DNA from: Metellina segmentata
Taxonomy: Eukaryota; Arthropoda; Arachnida; Araneae; Tetragnathidae
DNA: 64,000 bases
Direction: 5' to 3'
NCBI GenBank assembly: GCA_947359465.1
Contig: OX375877.1
Location: 24,315,235-24,379,234, forward strand
Position 1 is the first letter of the stretch; every line of letters begins with the position of its first letter. Positions 9,934-22,261 of the stretch are shown here, piece after piece. Below the pieces are notes generated by a model, which made no database searches, was not told where the DNA came from, and worked only from the letters and a program-made list of their open reading frames with translations. Position numbers and translations under genes: made by a program.

Positions 9934-10454
9934 CAACGAATGAGGAAGTTGCTCGTTTTTTGTTTATATTTTTATGATAGAGAAAATGAAAAAAATATGA
10001 TGGAAATTATCTTTTGTTTTTACTTTTATAGCCCGAAAAGGTAAAATAAATAAAAATTAAGTTCGCACTATTTACTTCATCTCAAAAACGCTAGTTTTCC
10101 TACGCCTCATCTTGGGACATCACTACGCACTATGACGGTTTGTTTACTTTTATAGCGACGTTAAATAGCAAAAAAAAAATTTTAATTGATTGTTTAAAAT
10201 TTAAAAGAGCAAGAAATATGAAATTTCAACGCGTTAGACAAACGTAAACATTACATCGTGGTGCACAATGACGTCACATAGCGTATTGAACTCATGTGCT
10301 TTTGCCTCACTTTTCGGTAATTTAAAACTTGAAATTTTAAGTAATTAAGTCCATTTTATGGGTTTTAATTGGTGTTTCTTGAACATTTTGACCATCAATC
10401 TATTAATAAAACACAGAAATGAGCATTTTCCTCACTGGTGCAAGTTCCTCATTG
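9934..10454. mobile_element. Candidate MITE with imperfect inverted repeats
   Basis: The left end reads AATGAGGAAGTTGCTCGTTT. The right end, in reverse, reads AATGAGGAACTTGC, then a 15-bp insertion, then GCTCATTTCTGTGTTTTATT. TA dinucleotides flank both ends (9932-9933, 10455-10456). The interior is AT-rich and non-coding. Confidence 0.45.
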
Positions 10455-10459
10455 TATTA

Positions 10460-12040
10460 GTTAAAAACAGTCCACTATAGAGCTATCGGAACAACAACAT
10501 CATTTGTTCCTGCAGCCGTAATTTCGAGGCTCTCCTAGTCTGACCAACATGATCCGTACGCGGGGTGTGCGATATATTCACCACCTGTTGGCCGTTTGAA
10601 TAGGATCTTTAGCAGGTTGGAAATTGGTTTTGTTAAAGGGTGAAAACAAACTCCAAAATCAAAACGTTAAAGGGTCTGCGTATTAATGTGACCTTAAGTG
10701 GGGATTAACGCGAAGAACAAAAAACTATTTTACATTCGTACTTCTTGTGCCCTACTTCTGTTCTTATGATGATAGCCGTCTTACTACTCCGCAATGACCA
10801 TTGAGGAAGTTTTTAAATCGTGATTAGTCATTATGAAAGTTATCAGTTTTTATTACTGTGGGTTTAAAGAAAAACTTTTGGAAGGAGTTTTTGTTTGGCT
10901 CTTTGACTATCCGACAATATTGTCAGTTTCAGGATGACATCTGGTCATGATTTCCTTCCAGCCCACTTACAAAGTATTGGAATTCTTGACAGCCCCTTGT
11001 ATCCTCATTGAGATGGTGTAGTGTTTATAAATGCCACCCCCTTCTCTTTTTAACCTACCTTGTCATCCAGATCTGTTTTGTCCCTTTTATTTTAAACCAA
11101 GAGACTTATAGTCGAATTTGTCTTTATTAATTTCTTATTTTTTCTTGTATTATATGATTATTTGTAAGTTTTCTTCTGTTTTTTCATATTAGTAATTTTT
11201 AATTGCTTTTTATTTACGATTTTTATGGTTACATTTTTTAAGTTACTGTCCCTTGAAAAACCGTTGCATTGAAACAAAAAAAAATAATTGGGAGCTTTTT
11301 ATTTTAAAATAATGCTTTCAATATGTCCACGCTTACAAAGCATTCTCCTTGTATGAGAATGTTTTGACCATTTTTACCACATATCTAGTGAATCTCCTCC
11401 ACATCAGAGGGATTTGTATTGTAGCCTTAAGTTTATTTTTGGCTTTATAAGATCTAACTAGACAGGGACCTGATTCTTCAAGTGACGCATCATTTGGAAA
11501 TACGGGTCTCTTTCACACACGACAGTTTCTACCGTTGTAAAATATCCGCAGAATAAGTGTTTTTTTGGTATGCATTTATCAGACCCTATCAGGGATAATT
11601 CCAACGGGACGAAATCTCTCACCTAAATTTGTTTATATCGAGGACTGTGGCACCATTTGGGACTGATCTTTTGTGACCTGAAAGCTAATTACACACAAAT
11701 CTATTTCGATCGTACGGACAAATGCCGTACGATCAAATTCTTTTAATGGAACGAAGAAAAGTGCATGGGTGCTTGCACTATGTTTGATCTACACACAGCA
11801 CGATCACCGTGTAGCTACCATCTACTGTCGCTACAACAGACGGTCTCCGTGACGTTTCCGTGAATTCAGTGGCGTTCCGTGAATTCAGACCCATTGCACG
11901 CTTGCATGCTCTACGATTTTATTTGTACGATAACCTGCCTTAAGTTGAGTTCCTGTGTATACCATTTTATTTTTCAACAACTACTTATGTATTTAGATAG
12001 TATTTTCAGTTCGTTATGCGGTAGTTAATTAGTGTTATTT
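10460..12040. other. Unassigned non-coding sequence with one strong hairpin
   Basis: No gene recognised. A perfect 10-bp stem, GATCGTACGG/CCGTACGATC, occurs at 11708-11717 and 11725-11734 with a 7-nt loop. A duplicated GTTCCGTGAATTCAG-like motif occurs near 11860-11890. Confidence 0.35.
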
Positions 12041-12045
12041 TGTTT

Positions 12046-12560
12046 TAAGTACGAGGGTTGTTCGGAAAGTTATACCCGTTTGAGCATGCGAACCACTGTG
12101 AGGGGAAGGGGCACCGGTCAAGGTCAAACAGATTTAGGGACTCGTCTGCCAGCTGTTTACTGAATTACATCGCATCTGAATTACATTACATCTTATGTCT
12201 GTCGACAAATTCATCAAACAAGATCGGCGTGCGACTTTGGAAGAAATTCATGACAACATTTCACATGTGTCTCGCTCTATCATTTAAAAAATGGTAACAG
12301 ATCACCTAAAATTTAGGAAAATTTGTACAAGGTGGGTGCCATGCATGCTGAATGACGACCCCAAAATCAAGAGAATAGATGCAGCGTTAAGCTTTCGGGA
12401 GCGCTACTCAAATGAAGGAGATGAGTTTCTACCAGTCTATGGAGTGGCAGCATGCTTGTTTAGAACCAGGTAAACAAAGTTTAAAAAAAGAATCTCGACT
12501 CGCAAGCTCGTGGCTCATTTGGGACCGTCACAAAATATTGTTTCTTAAGTTTACGCTACA
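12046..12560 (+). mobile_element. mariner (DD34D-type) element remnant, 5' half
   Basis: Starts with a mariner-like terminus, TACGAGGGTTGTTCGGAAAG, at about 12050. Decayed transposase follows in shifting frames: DRRATLEEIHDN, then KFRKICTRWVPCMLNDD, then RIDAALSFRERYSNEGDEFL, then a patch like QSMEWQHA and a last trace IWDRHKILFL, which fits the first catalytic Asp region (W-D-x-x). The second half of the gene and the right end are missing. Several frameshifts are present. Confidence 0.7.
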
Positions 12561-12648
12561 GGAAACCTGCATTAACGCCGATGCATACTGTGAGACATTA
12601 AATAATCTACGACGTGTGATTCGGAATGTTGTGATGCTTTATAAAAAA

Positions 12649-12901
12649 AACATCGATGTATTGGAGCCGATGCTTTTGTAACATCGATATTTATATTTGT
12701 CAATGCTTTATTTTTAAATAAAAAAGTGCGATTTAAAAATTTTTTTAAAAGTAGCATAATTTTCATAATCAGTAAATTGAACATACTTTTAGACCAAAGT
12801 GGCCAAGGGTGAAGGATCTCAAAAGGATATTTAAAAACATCGATAGTTTGGGGGCGATGTATGTTTAACATCGACGTTTTGTTGTCGATGTCGCATCTCT
12901 G
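12649..12901. mobile_element. Possible hAT-like MITE end with a duplicated palindromic motif
   Basis: The right end read in reverse is CAGAGATGCGACATCGAC (12884-12901), a CAGNG-type hAT-like terminus. Two related 40-bp motifs, each with inverted AACATCGAT ends, lie at 12649-12688 and 12837-12875. The left boundary is not identified. Confidence 0.4.
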
Positions 12902-13460
12902 GTGCATATTTTCGCCGGTCTGAACAGAATAATAATGATCTGCCGCAAAGATCATTTTAATGCTGAAATGAAGATCCATTTTACTATATTTAACTATATG
13001 ACTCGGAAGCAGAAAGTGCTTAAAACTGCGACGTAAGTCGCCGAACAAAGTCTTTGCAGAACAATTTTTCCTTAATTTATCACAATTTTGGCGATTTTTT
13101 TTTTCAATCATAAGTTACTATGCTCTGCAGTGCAAAGCGAGCTCCTTGCCACACCTTTTTTTCCTTTTCTAGCTTCGGATCAACCTTCCTACAACGACCG
13201 AATTTCCACAAACACTTTATAAATAACACAACTTTGATATCAATGACAAAATATTTAACTTCAAAAGTTATCGACACAATTTCAAATTCTGAAAGTATGC
13301 CTTGGTTTTAAATGAATTAAGTTAATTAATTTTATGTGTTTTATTATAAATATTTTAATACATATTTAGCCGATAATTGCGTTTTACGTCTGTTATTTTA
13401 CTGCCGTTTTCGAAATTCGAACAAAATGTCTGCAGAACAATTGCAATTTCTTGGTAAGGT
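12902..13460. other. Unassigned sequence
   Basis: No recognisable gene or complete element. Confidence 0.3.
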
Positions 13461-13464
13461 GAGG

Positions 13465-13510
13465 TGATTTTAATTAACGTCGTACTAGAATAACACAACG
13501 TGCAATTGCT
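13465..13510 (-). mobile_element. SINE 3' end fragment
   Basis: TTTTAATTAACGTCGTACTA followed by ACACAACG, the reverse of the family 3' end. Confidence 0.5.
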
Positions 13511-13607
13511 TGGAGTTGTAATGCAGAACACTGAATATAATTCTGCACCCCGGATAGATGACTATGAATTCATTTTTTTTATCGCGTCACGTCTATCTGG
13601 GATTTCT

Positions 13608-13672
13608 AAGGGCGCACCTAGGCATGTCACCAGACACACCAGTGTGCCGGGGCACACCCTTTAAGAAGCACT
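13608..13672 (-). mobile_element. hAT (Charlie/ZBED-like) terminal fragment
   Basis: The reverse strand reads CAGTGCTTCTTAAAGGGTGT then GCCCCGGCACACTGGTGTG, very like the termini of Charlie-type hAT elements (CAGTGNTTCTCAA..GGTGTGCC). Only the end is recognised. Confidence 0.5.
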
Positions 13673-13691
13673 GTATTACGGTCTCAATTAA

Positions 13692-13928
13692 CCTTCCAAC
13701 GAAAAACCCTGTTGGTGTGTTAATTGGGTATATCTAATCGAGATATATCGAAACTAGATATCTCGTTCATCAAGACATGGTCTAATTTTCAAATGATGAG
13801 ATATATCGCCATTTTTTCTATGATGACGAGATCACGTCTTCTGGTCATGACAAGAAGTCTTGGTGGTCATGATGTGGTCAGTTTCGTCAGTTTGAGTAGA
13901 TACCGCATCGAGACAACCATCTGGAGGG
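13692..13928. mobile_element. TTAA-flanked MITE of the 'CCCTCCAAGTGG' family
   Basis: Bounded by TTAA at 13688-13691 and 13929-13932, with inverted ends CCTTCCAAC and CTGGAGGG. Its interior carries the degenerate palindrome GAGATATCTCG and GATGACGAGAT motifs that recur at 16.9, 21.9, 22.3, 45.4, 46.9 and 60.7 kb. The TTAA target suggests a piggyBac-type origin; no transposase is present. Confidence 0.6.
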
Positions 13929-13994
13929 TTAAGAAAAAAATGGACAGGAATCCAAAAAATATCGAATGAAGTATACGAAATTATGTGATATAGA

Positions 13995-14816
13995 TTATGC
14001 ATAGTACTTTCTATTTACAATTACATTTAAAGCAATTAGTTTTCAAAAGACATGAAGCCAGTTCATTTAAATATGTCTTGAACTTCGTAACAAACAAAAC
14101 TAAAAATTCGATCCAAATAAAAAATTAGTATGAAACTTAAACACACTTTAAATTAAAGGCAAGTATGTAATGATTTTAAGAGAGCTTGATGTTTTTCATT
14201 CTACTAAACATTAAAAACATTTTACTTTTATTTTACATCCTTATTTGTATAAGACTTGAATCGTATTTGAAGCATTTGCAAACTTCTACATTTGGTTGTA
14301 TTCATTGCGTAAGAAAACTCGAAAAGGATGAATTAAGGTTGTAATATGTTTATAAAGACTGAATTTATTATTTTAAGGTTCATTCTTGACAAATCTGGCT
14401 TGTTATTATGCATAGTAGTTTCTAGTTATAATTACATTTAAAGCTATTCGTTTTCAAAAGACATGAAGCCAGTGCATTAAAATACTATGTCTTCAACTTG
14501 GTTTGGTAAACGAAACTAAAAATTTGATCCAGTTTAAAAATTACTATAAAACTTAAATACTCCTTAAATTAAAGGTAAACATGTAATGATTTTAAGAACG
14601 CTTGATATTTTTATGTATAATTCTAACATTAAAAACATTCTACTTTTATTTAACATCCGTTCTTTTGTAACACTTGAATTGAATTTGAAGTATTTGCAAC
14701 CTCCTGCGTTTAGTTATATTCTTTAAAATAGAAGAACTTAAGGAAGATTAATTAATGTAATCTGTTTAGAATAACTGCATTTATTATTTTAAGGTTATTC
14801 TTAACAAATCTGGCTT
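13995..14816. repeat. Tandem duplication, two 411-bp units
   Basis: The units start TTATGCATAGTAC (13995) and TTATGCATAGTAG (14406). They stay collinear through AAAAGACATGAAGCCAGT, AATTAAAGG, and AAATCTGGCTTGTT to about 14816. Divergence of roughly 10-15% by eye indicates an old duplication. Confidence 0.85.
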
Positions 14817-14820
14817 GTTT

Positions 14821-15730
14821 TTTGTTTTGTTTTTTTACTGTACTACAAATATACAGTGATTAAACTTCGTTTCAGAAAATTTTTATTTCTTTTGTACGTA
14901 GGAGGGAAAAGACGCATTTGCGTTAAGTTGAGCAAATCACTTTTTATTACTATTGAAGCAGATTTGAGATAAAATTTAATTCATCTTTTGATGCTACATT
15001 TGTATCAAGAATGTTTTGTGCATCGTACTTTCATTCACTGGCTCTGTAGACGGATATATCTGTGATTGATTTATGAGATGTTCAATTCCATTTCATTAAC
15101 TTAATTATTCTTTGTGAACGTACATAATAGCATTTAAAAAGAAAATATTTATCTTCAATTTCACTTTCATTTTCCTTTTATAAAACGTATATATTAATTC
15201 AAAATTTTGAATTCTGAAATTTCAAAGGGGAGAAAGGACACAGTTAAAAAACTTCAAATAGCAACACTCACTTTTTATATTGCAGTGTGATCAAGCACAG
15301 AGGAAAATCAAAAATGGCGTTTGAATTTTAACTTCAGCTCTAAAAACGACTGTATAGAACACTGTCAAAGAAGATGAGTGTGAACGACAAAGGAGGGAGG
15401 ATAGTCAACAAACAGCAGTGATAATGCATTTAATTGGCATAAAGCATTTGCACTTATCACTAAACGTCAGTTGACATTAACATTTGTGATAAAAGTAAAA
15501 TGGAATGTTTCTTGTTGCCTGTCTTCCAGATTTTTCTATCATAATCATCTGCATTGACAGTAGTCTTGGTGAATGGGATATGCAATTAAAGTGTATTTTC
15601 ACCACCTAAGTGTAACATAACTGATTTGTAAACTGTTTGCCATGCACTTTATTGGTAATAAGAAAAAGTACTGTCTGTAAGAAGTACAAAAAATAATGGT
15701 TTCTTAAAACTTTTGGTAAATTTTTTATTT
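14821..15730. other. Unassigned AT-rich sequence
   Basis: No gene or element recognised. Confidence 0.3.
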
Positions 15731-15739
15731 CTCTCTCTC

Positions 15740-16066
<327 letters not shown>

Positions 16067-16069
16067 CAT

Positions 16070-16850
16070 CCAGAGATATGTGAAAAATTAAGAAACTGGC
16101 TCTGCTAGTTTTTTCTTATTCTGGCATAGTTATTGTAATAAATGTGAATACGTGTATGTGTGTACACATATAATAATATACTACACAAAAAAGTAATTAA
16201 AAATCTTTATAAGAATTGTCTTAAATATTAACCAATTGCCCAATTTAGGCATCGATAGTTGGGTAAGTTACCAAAGTACCAAATCCATTGGAAAATAACA
16301 TGTAATGGTTTCAATCGTGGGAATTTGTCAGTTCCTGAAACCGAAAATACCCTTCCAAACCCAAGTAAAATTCGGTTTTAGCAATCAGAAACAAATAAAA
16401 AGAATTCCATAATTATAAAGCATTGGCGAACAAACACATGAGTAAAAATGCAATAGGTAAAAATCTCTTTCCAAAGAGCTCAAAGCAAATATCTTCAAAT
16501 CCCTGTATTTGCATACTCAGTTTATTAGAATTCTGTTTAGTCATGCTTCGTTTTGGTTATCAAGAAACTGACGTCCGAAAATTTCTTGAATGTTTACGGA
16601 GCTCCTCAATGTGCTCGAATTCCAGGACTAATTACCTGGAATTTCCGAATCTTTTGTTTTCCGTTCCCCGAAATAAAAATCTATTCTTCAACTGTGTTTA
16701 TCGGAAATTCAGGAATTTGCGGCGCGGTATTTATAGATGCACCAATATCCAAAAATATTTTCTGCAAACGTTGACATTTTGTCTTAAATCTTGGTTTCTA
16801 TCTGGCATCATTAATTTCTAAACCTTTTAGAATTATACTACAGTACCCGT
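16070..16850. other. Unassigned sequence
   Basis: A 132-codon open frame (16423-16821) has no family resemblance and ordinary AT-rich composition. I do not call it a gene. Confidence 0.3.
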
Positions 16851-16855
16851 TCTTT

Positions 16856-17012
16856 CAATCCAAGTGGTTTTGACGAGATATCTCGTACTTTTTTCATGAT
16901 GATTAAATCATGGTTTGGTGAGTTTTCTTCTAATGACGATACAGTTCGTCCATGACGTGGTCTCAATTTTGCTAATAAAAAATACCTTGTCGAGAACCAC
17001 CAGTATTAATTC
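16856..17012. mobile_element. Remnant of the 'CCCTCCAAGTGG' MITE family
   Basis: Starts CCAAGTGGTTTTGACGAGAT and ends GAACCACCAGTATTAATT. It carries GAGATATCTCGT internally. The TTAA ends are degraded. Confidence 0.5.
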
Positions 17013-17067
17013 TGAATGATTTACTTGGTGTGTTCAGTTGTTATTTTTAACTCAAATTTTAAAGTGG

Positions 17068-17730
17068 AATTATCTCTTTCTCTCTATCTCTCTGTCTCCC
17101 TCCTCTATCTGTTTCTTCTCTCTCTGTTTCCTCTCTCTCTCGTTCTATCTATCTCTTTCTTTTGCTCACTTTGTATCTCTCCCTCTCTCTCTCTCTCTGT
17201 CTCTCTCCTCCTATCCATCACCTTCTTTCCCTTCCTCTGTCTCTCTTTCTTTCGCTCACTTTGTTTCTCTCCCTCTCTCTATGTGTCTCTCTCCTCCTAT
17301 CCCTCACTCTCTTTCCCTTCCTCTATCTCTCTTTCTTTCGCTCACTTTGTCTCTCCTCCTATCTCTCACCCTCTTTCCCTTCCTCTATTTCTCTTTCTTT
17401 CTCTCTTTGTTTTTTCTCTGTGTCTCTCTTCCTCTCCCTCGTCTTTCTCCTCTTCCTCTCGCTCTCTATGTCTCTGTTTCCCTCTCTCTCTCCATCGCTC
17501 ACTTTCTCACTCACTCCCCCTGCTTCCCTTTTTCTCTCTCTGCCTTTTTCTTTCATTCCTTTTGTCTCTCAACCTCTCCCCTCCATCTTTCTTTCATTCC
17601 TTTTGTCTCTCAACCCTCCCTTCCCTCTTTCACCTTCCTCTTTCTTTCTTCCTCTCTCTCTCTTTGTCACTTTGTCTCTCCATCTCCCTCCCCCCTTCTT
17701 TCCCTCCCTCTTTCTCTTTCATGATAGTTA
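17068..17730. repeat. Polypyrimidine (CT-rich) low-complexity tract
   Basis: About 660 bp of almost pure C/T on the plus strand, made of degenerate CTCTNTTTC-type units. It includes longer near-repeats such as CTTCCTCTATCTCTCTTTCT and TTCATTCCTTTTGTCTCTCA. Long open frames here come from composition only. Confidence 0.95.
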
Positions 17731-19467
17731 ATTTAAAGCTAACTTAAGTGCAGTGTAAAGTGTAAACATTTCATAGAATGCTATTGATTCTATGACCATC
17801 TTTTATAGGCCTAGGAATAGCCGTTAATAATGGAGTCACGTGCTAGCACATCGTGCTGAAAATATTCTTTTATTTTAGTATGTTAGGATTAATTTATCAA
17901 AGTTACGTGGAGAGAACTGACAAAAATTATCAACAACGAAAATCAAAACCCACTAGAATCGGAAAACCGGGCATGGTTCCAAAGTCTTTAGGACAAAAAA
18001 GGTTTTGTGACGTCAGCGGTCGAAAATTGCAAAGTACGTTCCTTCTTCTTTCGAGGTAGGGGTGACGTCACATTCGAAAGAGAAGAACGAAAGGTGAAAA
18101 AAACTAATAAATTAATTTTTAAAAGTTCTAGATTAAATTTTAAAATTCCGGCGCTACACAAAAATCGCAAAAAATTATTATTACCTGTATGCCAATTTTC
18201 ATTATTGTAAGTACCAAGGATTCGCCAGGACACTGCGCACAGAGACACAAGAGAAAAACACTTCCTTTTATAATAGTAGAGAAGAGTCTAAAACATAGAG
18301 ACACCCTTTGCATAATTTAATTTAAAAACTTGATGTTGACTGCATCTTTATGAAATGTAGGAAAATATAATCAGAAACGTGAACTAGACGAACACTTTTG
18401 TGACCCATTGCACGTATAAAAACAGAATGGTATAAAACATTCCATTTACACATCACTTCTTAAAGAAACTCGTATGACCGTGTTTACCAAATAACGTGAA
18501 TGCAAAGAATTCCAACGGTTTCCAATAAAGAAACACCTATTTCTTCGGAAATTTCGCTTGTTTATAGGTAGAAAATGCCCTGTTTTCGTAAGGCTACCTC
18601 ATAATTTAATTTAGTGGGCCTGAAGCGATCTCCCTTCCACTGAAGCAGCTGTGCTTTTACGCTGCCTTTTATTGATGCTTCGGAACAGTACCGAAAAGGA
18701 CATGAAATAGTGTTGGATTTAGCTGAGTTCTTATCGACTTGAACCTAAGGGATTGTGTAAGACGAAGGCTTAGATTCTTCCTGTAACGTCTGTATCAACA
18801 TCCGTAACGTGATGGGAATCAGATGAATTTATTTGTTGAATATCATCTGTAATCATGGATTGACCGTGATTGTCCCGGAATTTAAGTTGCTGTCTAGAAT
18901 CCCGGTTGAATGTCAAATTGCCCCGGAATTTCTGAGAAATCTATCGACCTCAATATCACCTACACTCCAAAATAGTTATTTTCATTGCACTTGACTTCAT
19001 GTCCATCCATTGAACGTCCGTTCCCCCACTACTATCCAAAGTCAATACTATATATGTCAGTCTGTTTATAAAGGGACCATTGTGAAGAAATGGTGTTAGT
19101 TGCCTTTCAATTCTATTATACTGTGTATTTGAACTTTATTTTTAAAACTGGCGCTGGAGACGAACACAAATTTTCATATTCGACTTTCTTAAAATAGAAT
19201 TCGAAGCAATCTCGGTTCTGTAAACTTGAACACTATCTCTATTGTGTATACCAACATTACTATTTTTTTTAATAGTTTCAATGAAACAAGAGGTTATGTT
19301 TAGTTTTATTATTATTACGATGTATATGAGAGGACCTACAGGCTCGTATAATAATTAAAATTTAAAGAAACATGAGAATAACGGATTATTTTTGTACATA
19401 AAAGAAATTTCCTTGGAAGGCTAAGTATGTTATGTCAAGTGATTTCTCAGTAGAGAATATTGTGATA

Positions 19468-19470
<3 letters not shown>
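17731..19470. other. Unassigned AT-rich sequence
   Basis: No gene recognised. A pair of GTGACGTCA motifs (near 18007 and 18063) sits in a 300-bp stretch with A-rich flanks, possibly an old MITE. Confidence 0.3.
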
Positions 19471-19546
<76 letters not shown>

Positions 19547-19551
19547 TTTTT
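19471..19551. repeat. Compound (CT)n(TA)n(T)n microsatellite
   Basis: CT repeats, then TA repeats, then a poly-T run of about 22. Confidence 0.95.
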
Positions 19552-19859
19552 CAGTTTGTAGCAATATGTTCCGGAATTGTCTCAGAAAAATTTGACAACT
19601 CTATCTGCAATATGTTTTGACTTACTCTCACATGGTTAAAACCTTTCTAAAGCAATTAAATACCTTGTTCGTATATTTTCACAAGTAGTACCTTCTAGAG
19701 GAAAACGTCACTCGTAAATGTAACTTGCTTATAAAAGTTTATTTAGTAATTCAAAAAAAATTTCACGATGGCAAAAGAGTAGATTTAAAATCTCTGAACG
19801 AGTAACTCTTCAATTTTAAATACTACTGTGATCATAAAAGGTACCCGGAATGTTGTCAT

Positions 19860-20640
19860 AAAATAAAAGGTATAAATTTAGTGGTCAAAAATAAAATTAC
19901 ATCTACTTCAAAGTAATCTCCTCCGACTTCAAAGCACTTCTGGTAACGTTTTTTCCAATCCTGAAAACATGTCTAAAAATAGTTTTTGTGAAATACCTTC
20001 AGGGTTCGTATCAAATTTCCTTTTATTGCATCAATAGTCTCAAAACGTTGACAGGGAGTTTCACCTGTGGAAATTAAGAAAAGGTCACACAATGCCATAC
20101 CAGGTGAAGACGGAACTTGTGGAACCATATTAATTTTTTAATGCTTTGTCAAAAAATAACGAATGACAATGACATTGTGAGAAAGCACAGTATCGTGATG
20201 CAAACCCCATGAGTTAACTCGTCACAATTCAGGTCGTTTTCGACATGTCGTTACTTCGAATGGAAAAGAAACTTGTTCAATAATGTCTCTTATTTTTAAG
20301 CGTCGATCACTAAGCACCAATTCCCTGACCTTATTGACATATTGATCATTAGTCGAAGCGGATGGTCTACGAGATCGGGAATCATCTACGACGGATTCTC
20401 TACTTTTTTACTTTTCTCTCTTTTTCTCTACTTTCTCTACTTTTTATACTTTTCTCTCTTTTTCTCTACTTTCTCTACTTTTTATACCAATCAAATACTG
20501 TTGGTTTTGATAAACAGTCGTCTGTTAAAGCTTTTTGCAACATTTCAGATGTGTTTGTAGCAGAAATTCCATTGCGGAAACAAAACTTAATGCAGGCTCT
20601 TTGCTCAGTTACATTCGCCATTTTGGAAAATTAACGAAGT
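19860..20640 (-). pseudogene. mariner-like transposase remnant, internally deleted
   Basis: On the minus strand the N-terminal piece (about 20620-20520) reads MANVTEQRACIKFCFRNGIS. It is followed by a low-complexity stretch of CTACTTTTT...TTTCTCTC repeats (20400-20485), then SRRPSASTNDQYVNKVREL and LVLSDRRLKIRDIIEQ (20370-20270). It then jumps to a C-terminal piece with VLCHNVIVIRYFL (or a related reading), PSSPGMALCDLF, DWKKRYQKCFEVGGDYFEVD (20170-19890), close to the mariner C-terminal block. The central catalytic core is largely missing and stops are present. Element ends were not identified. Confidence 0.7.
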
Positions 20641-20808
20641 GAAAATTCTTCTATAATCAAAACTAATTTATTATGAGAGGATAAAATTAAATGAATCCCT
20701 GATTGTTGCCACAAGTCGTAAAAATAGTGGATAGAAGTTTACAGACGATAGCTACTATATGTGTATTTTTAAAAAAAGCAATTCGGTTACTTTTTGATTA
20801 CATTAGTA

Positions 20809-21764
20809 GAGAAGAGGAGGGTATTATGGAATAGTCGGGTAATATGGAATACCAAGGTTTCGGCTCTGATTGGTGCTGTTTTCACATGGGAATACTATGA
20901 GCTACTCAAAAAAGACCCCCATGCAGTGCAGTGAGAGTTGACCACATATTGTTGTCGTACCACTCGTTACAGAACAGAGTGTGTTTTGTGATTTTCAAGA
21001 GTTTTTGTAGGTAAATTTTCAAACATTTTAACCTACTAGTACACATGCGACTTGAACATTGATGTTAAGCATAATGTACACTAAATGAATTGTAGTTTGA
21101 AATACTGTGGTCGATTTTTAGCTCAGAATGTTTTGTCCATCAGTTTAAAGGTTCATTTTCCAAGATGGCGTGTTGGGTATTATGGAATACTAGGTATTCC
21201 ATATTACCCGACACGCCAATTCCGGTTCGCAATGACATACCCCATCCATTTAAGTACGAAACTGCTGGCAAAGACTGGTTCTACGCTTTTATGAAAAGGA
21301 AACCGATACTTTTAGTCCGTAAACCCGTGGGTACATCTTTTGCCATGGGATTTAATAAAGTAAACAAATTTTTTGACCTGATCGAATGTTGTTTTCAAAA
21401 ATCAACTATCCCCTAACATGATATTTAATGTAGATAAAACTGTTTTGTCTGTGGTTCAAAGTAAAGTTTCTCGTGTAGTAGGCCTAAAAGGAAAGAGGCA
21501 AATTGGGTCCCTTACTACAGCTGTTTTTCAATGGTTTAAACCACTTATTCCATGTTACCCGACTATTTCATATTAACCTCCATTCGAAACTTTTTTTAAA
21601 TAAATTTTTTATAACAACAAAATAAATAATATTTTTTTTGCAAGTGATAGTTCATACAAATTAGTTATAGTATATACTCATGATGATTTTGGGGATTTTT
21701 ATTCCAAACCAGTAAAGTTATTTTTAGAAATGTAAATGGTATTCCATAATACCCTCCTCTCCTC
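20809..21764 (+). mobile_element. pogo/Tigger-like element, internally deleted
   Basis: Inverted ends GAGAAGAGGAGGGTATTATG and GAGGAGAGGAGGGTATTATG (right end in reverse) match over 25 bp with one mismatch. TA flanks both ends (20807-20808, 21765-21766). The interior reads AGKDWFYAFMKRKPILLVRK and SFAMGFNKVNKFFDLIE (21265-21395), then FNVDKTVLSVVQSK and LKGKRQIGSLTTA (21420-21520). These fit the CENPB-type DNA-binding part and the start of the DDE domain of pogo transposases. At 956 bp it is about half the size of an autonomous pogo element. Confidence 0.8.
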
Positions 21765-21898
21765 TAAGTAGAATTCTGTTCATTTCTTTTTTATTAATAC
21801 GTTGTATGATTTCTCATTCAATTTCCATGGATTACTCAAGTCTAATAAAATAATTTGAACGGTCGAAATAAAAGCTACATTTTAAGTTACTCCACTTT

Positions 21899-22040
21899 TA
21901 ACCCGTCCGGTGGTTGCCTCAATGAGGTATTTCGTCATTAGCAAAATACAAAACCCAAATTTTGAAAAATCTGCAGTATATTGATGACGAGATATCTTGC
22001 CATCATTGCCCAAAGATTTTTTTCAGAGTCCACGGGATAA
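21899..22040. mobile_element. Remnant of the 'CCCTCCAAGTGG' MITE family
   Basis: Starts TTAACCCGTCCGGTGGTTGC at about 21899, contains GATGACGAGATATCTTGCCA, and fades near CCACGGGATAA at about 22040. Confidence 0.5.
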
Positions 22041-22261
22041 TAATATAGCACCCGCTTTTCTAAACTTAATTAATGTATCTAATAAAAGCTCAAGATCTTG
22101 CAAATCCTGATTTAGATGTGAACTATTATATATATATTTTGACCACTCTGTAAAATGTTATTTCGTTAGTAGTATTACTATGTATAATCGCTACATAAAT
22201 AACTTTAATTCGCCAGATTATACAAACCTGTTTGTTTAGTTGAAAGAATTGTTAATGTTAC

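Noticed and set aside
9771..9935. Solo LTR
   Set aside because: TG...CA ends and an AATAAA signal are present, but no target duplication and no second copy in the window.
16423..16821. 132-codon frame as a gene
   Set aside because: No recognisable domain, AT-rich composition like the surroundings, and no splice or start context support.
17016..17747. 243-codon Ser/Leu-rich frame and overlapping frames
   Set aside because: They result from the polypyrimidine tract; composition alone keeps them open in several frames at once.
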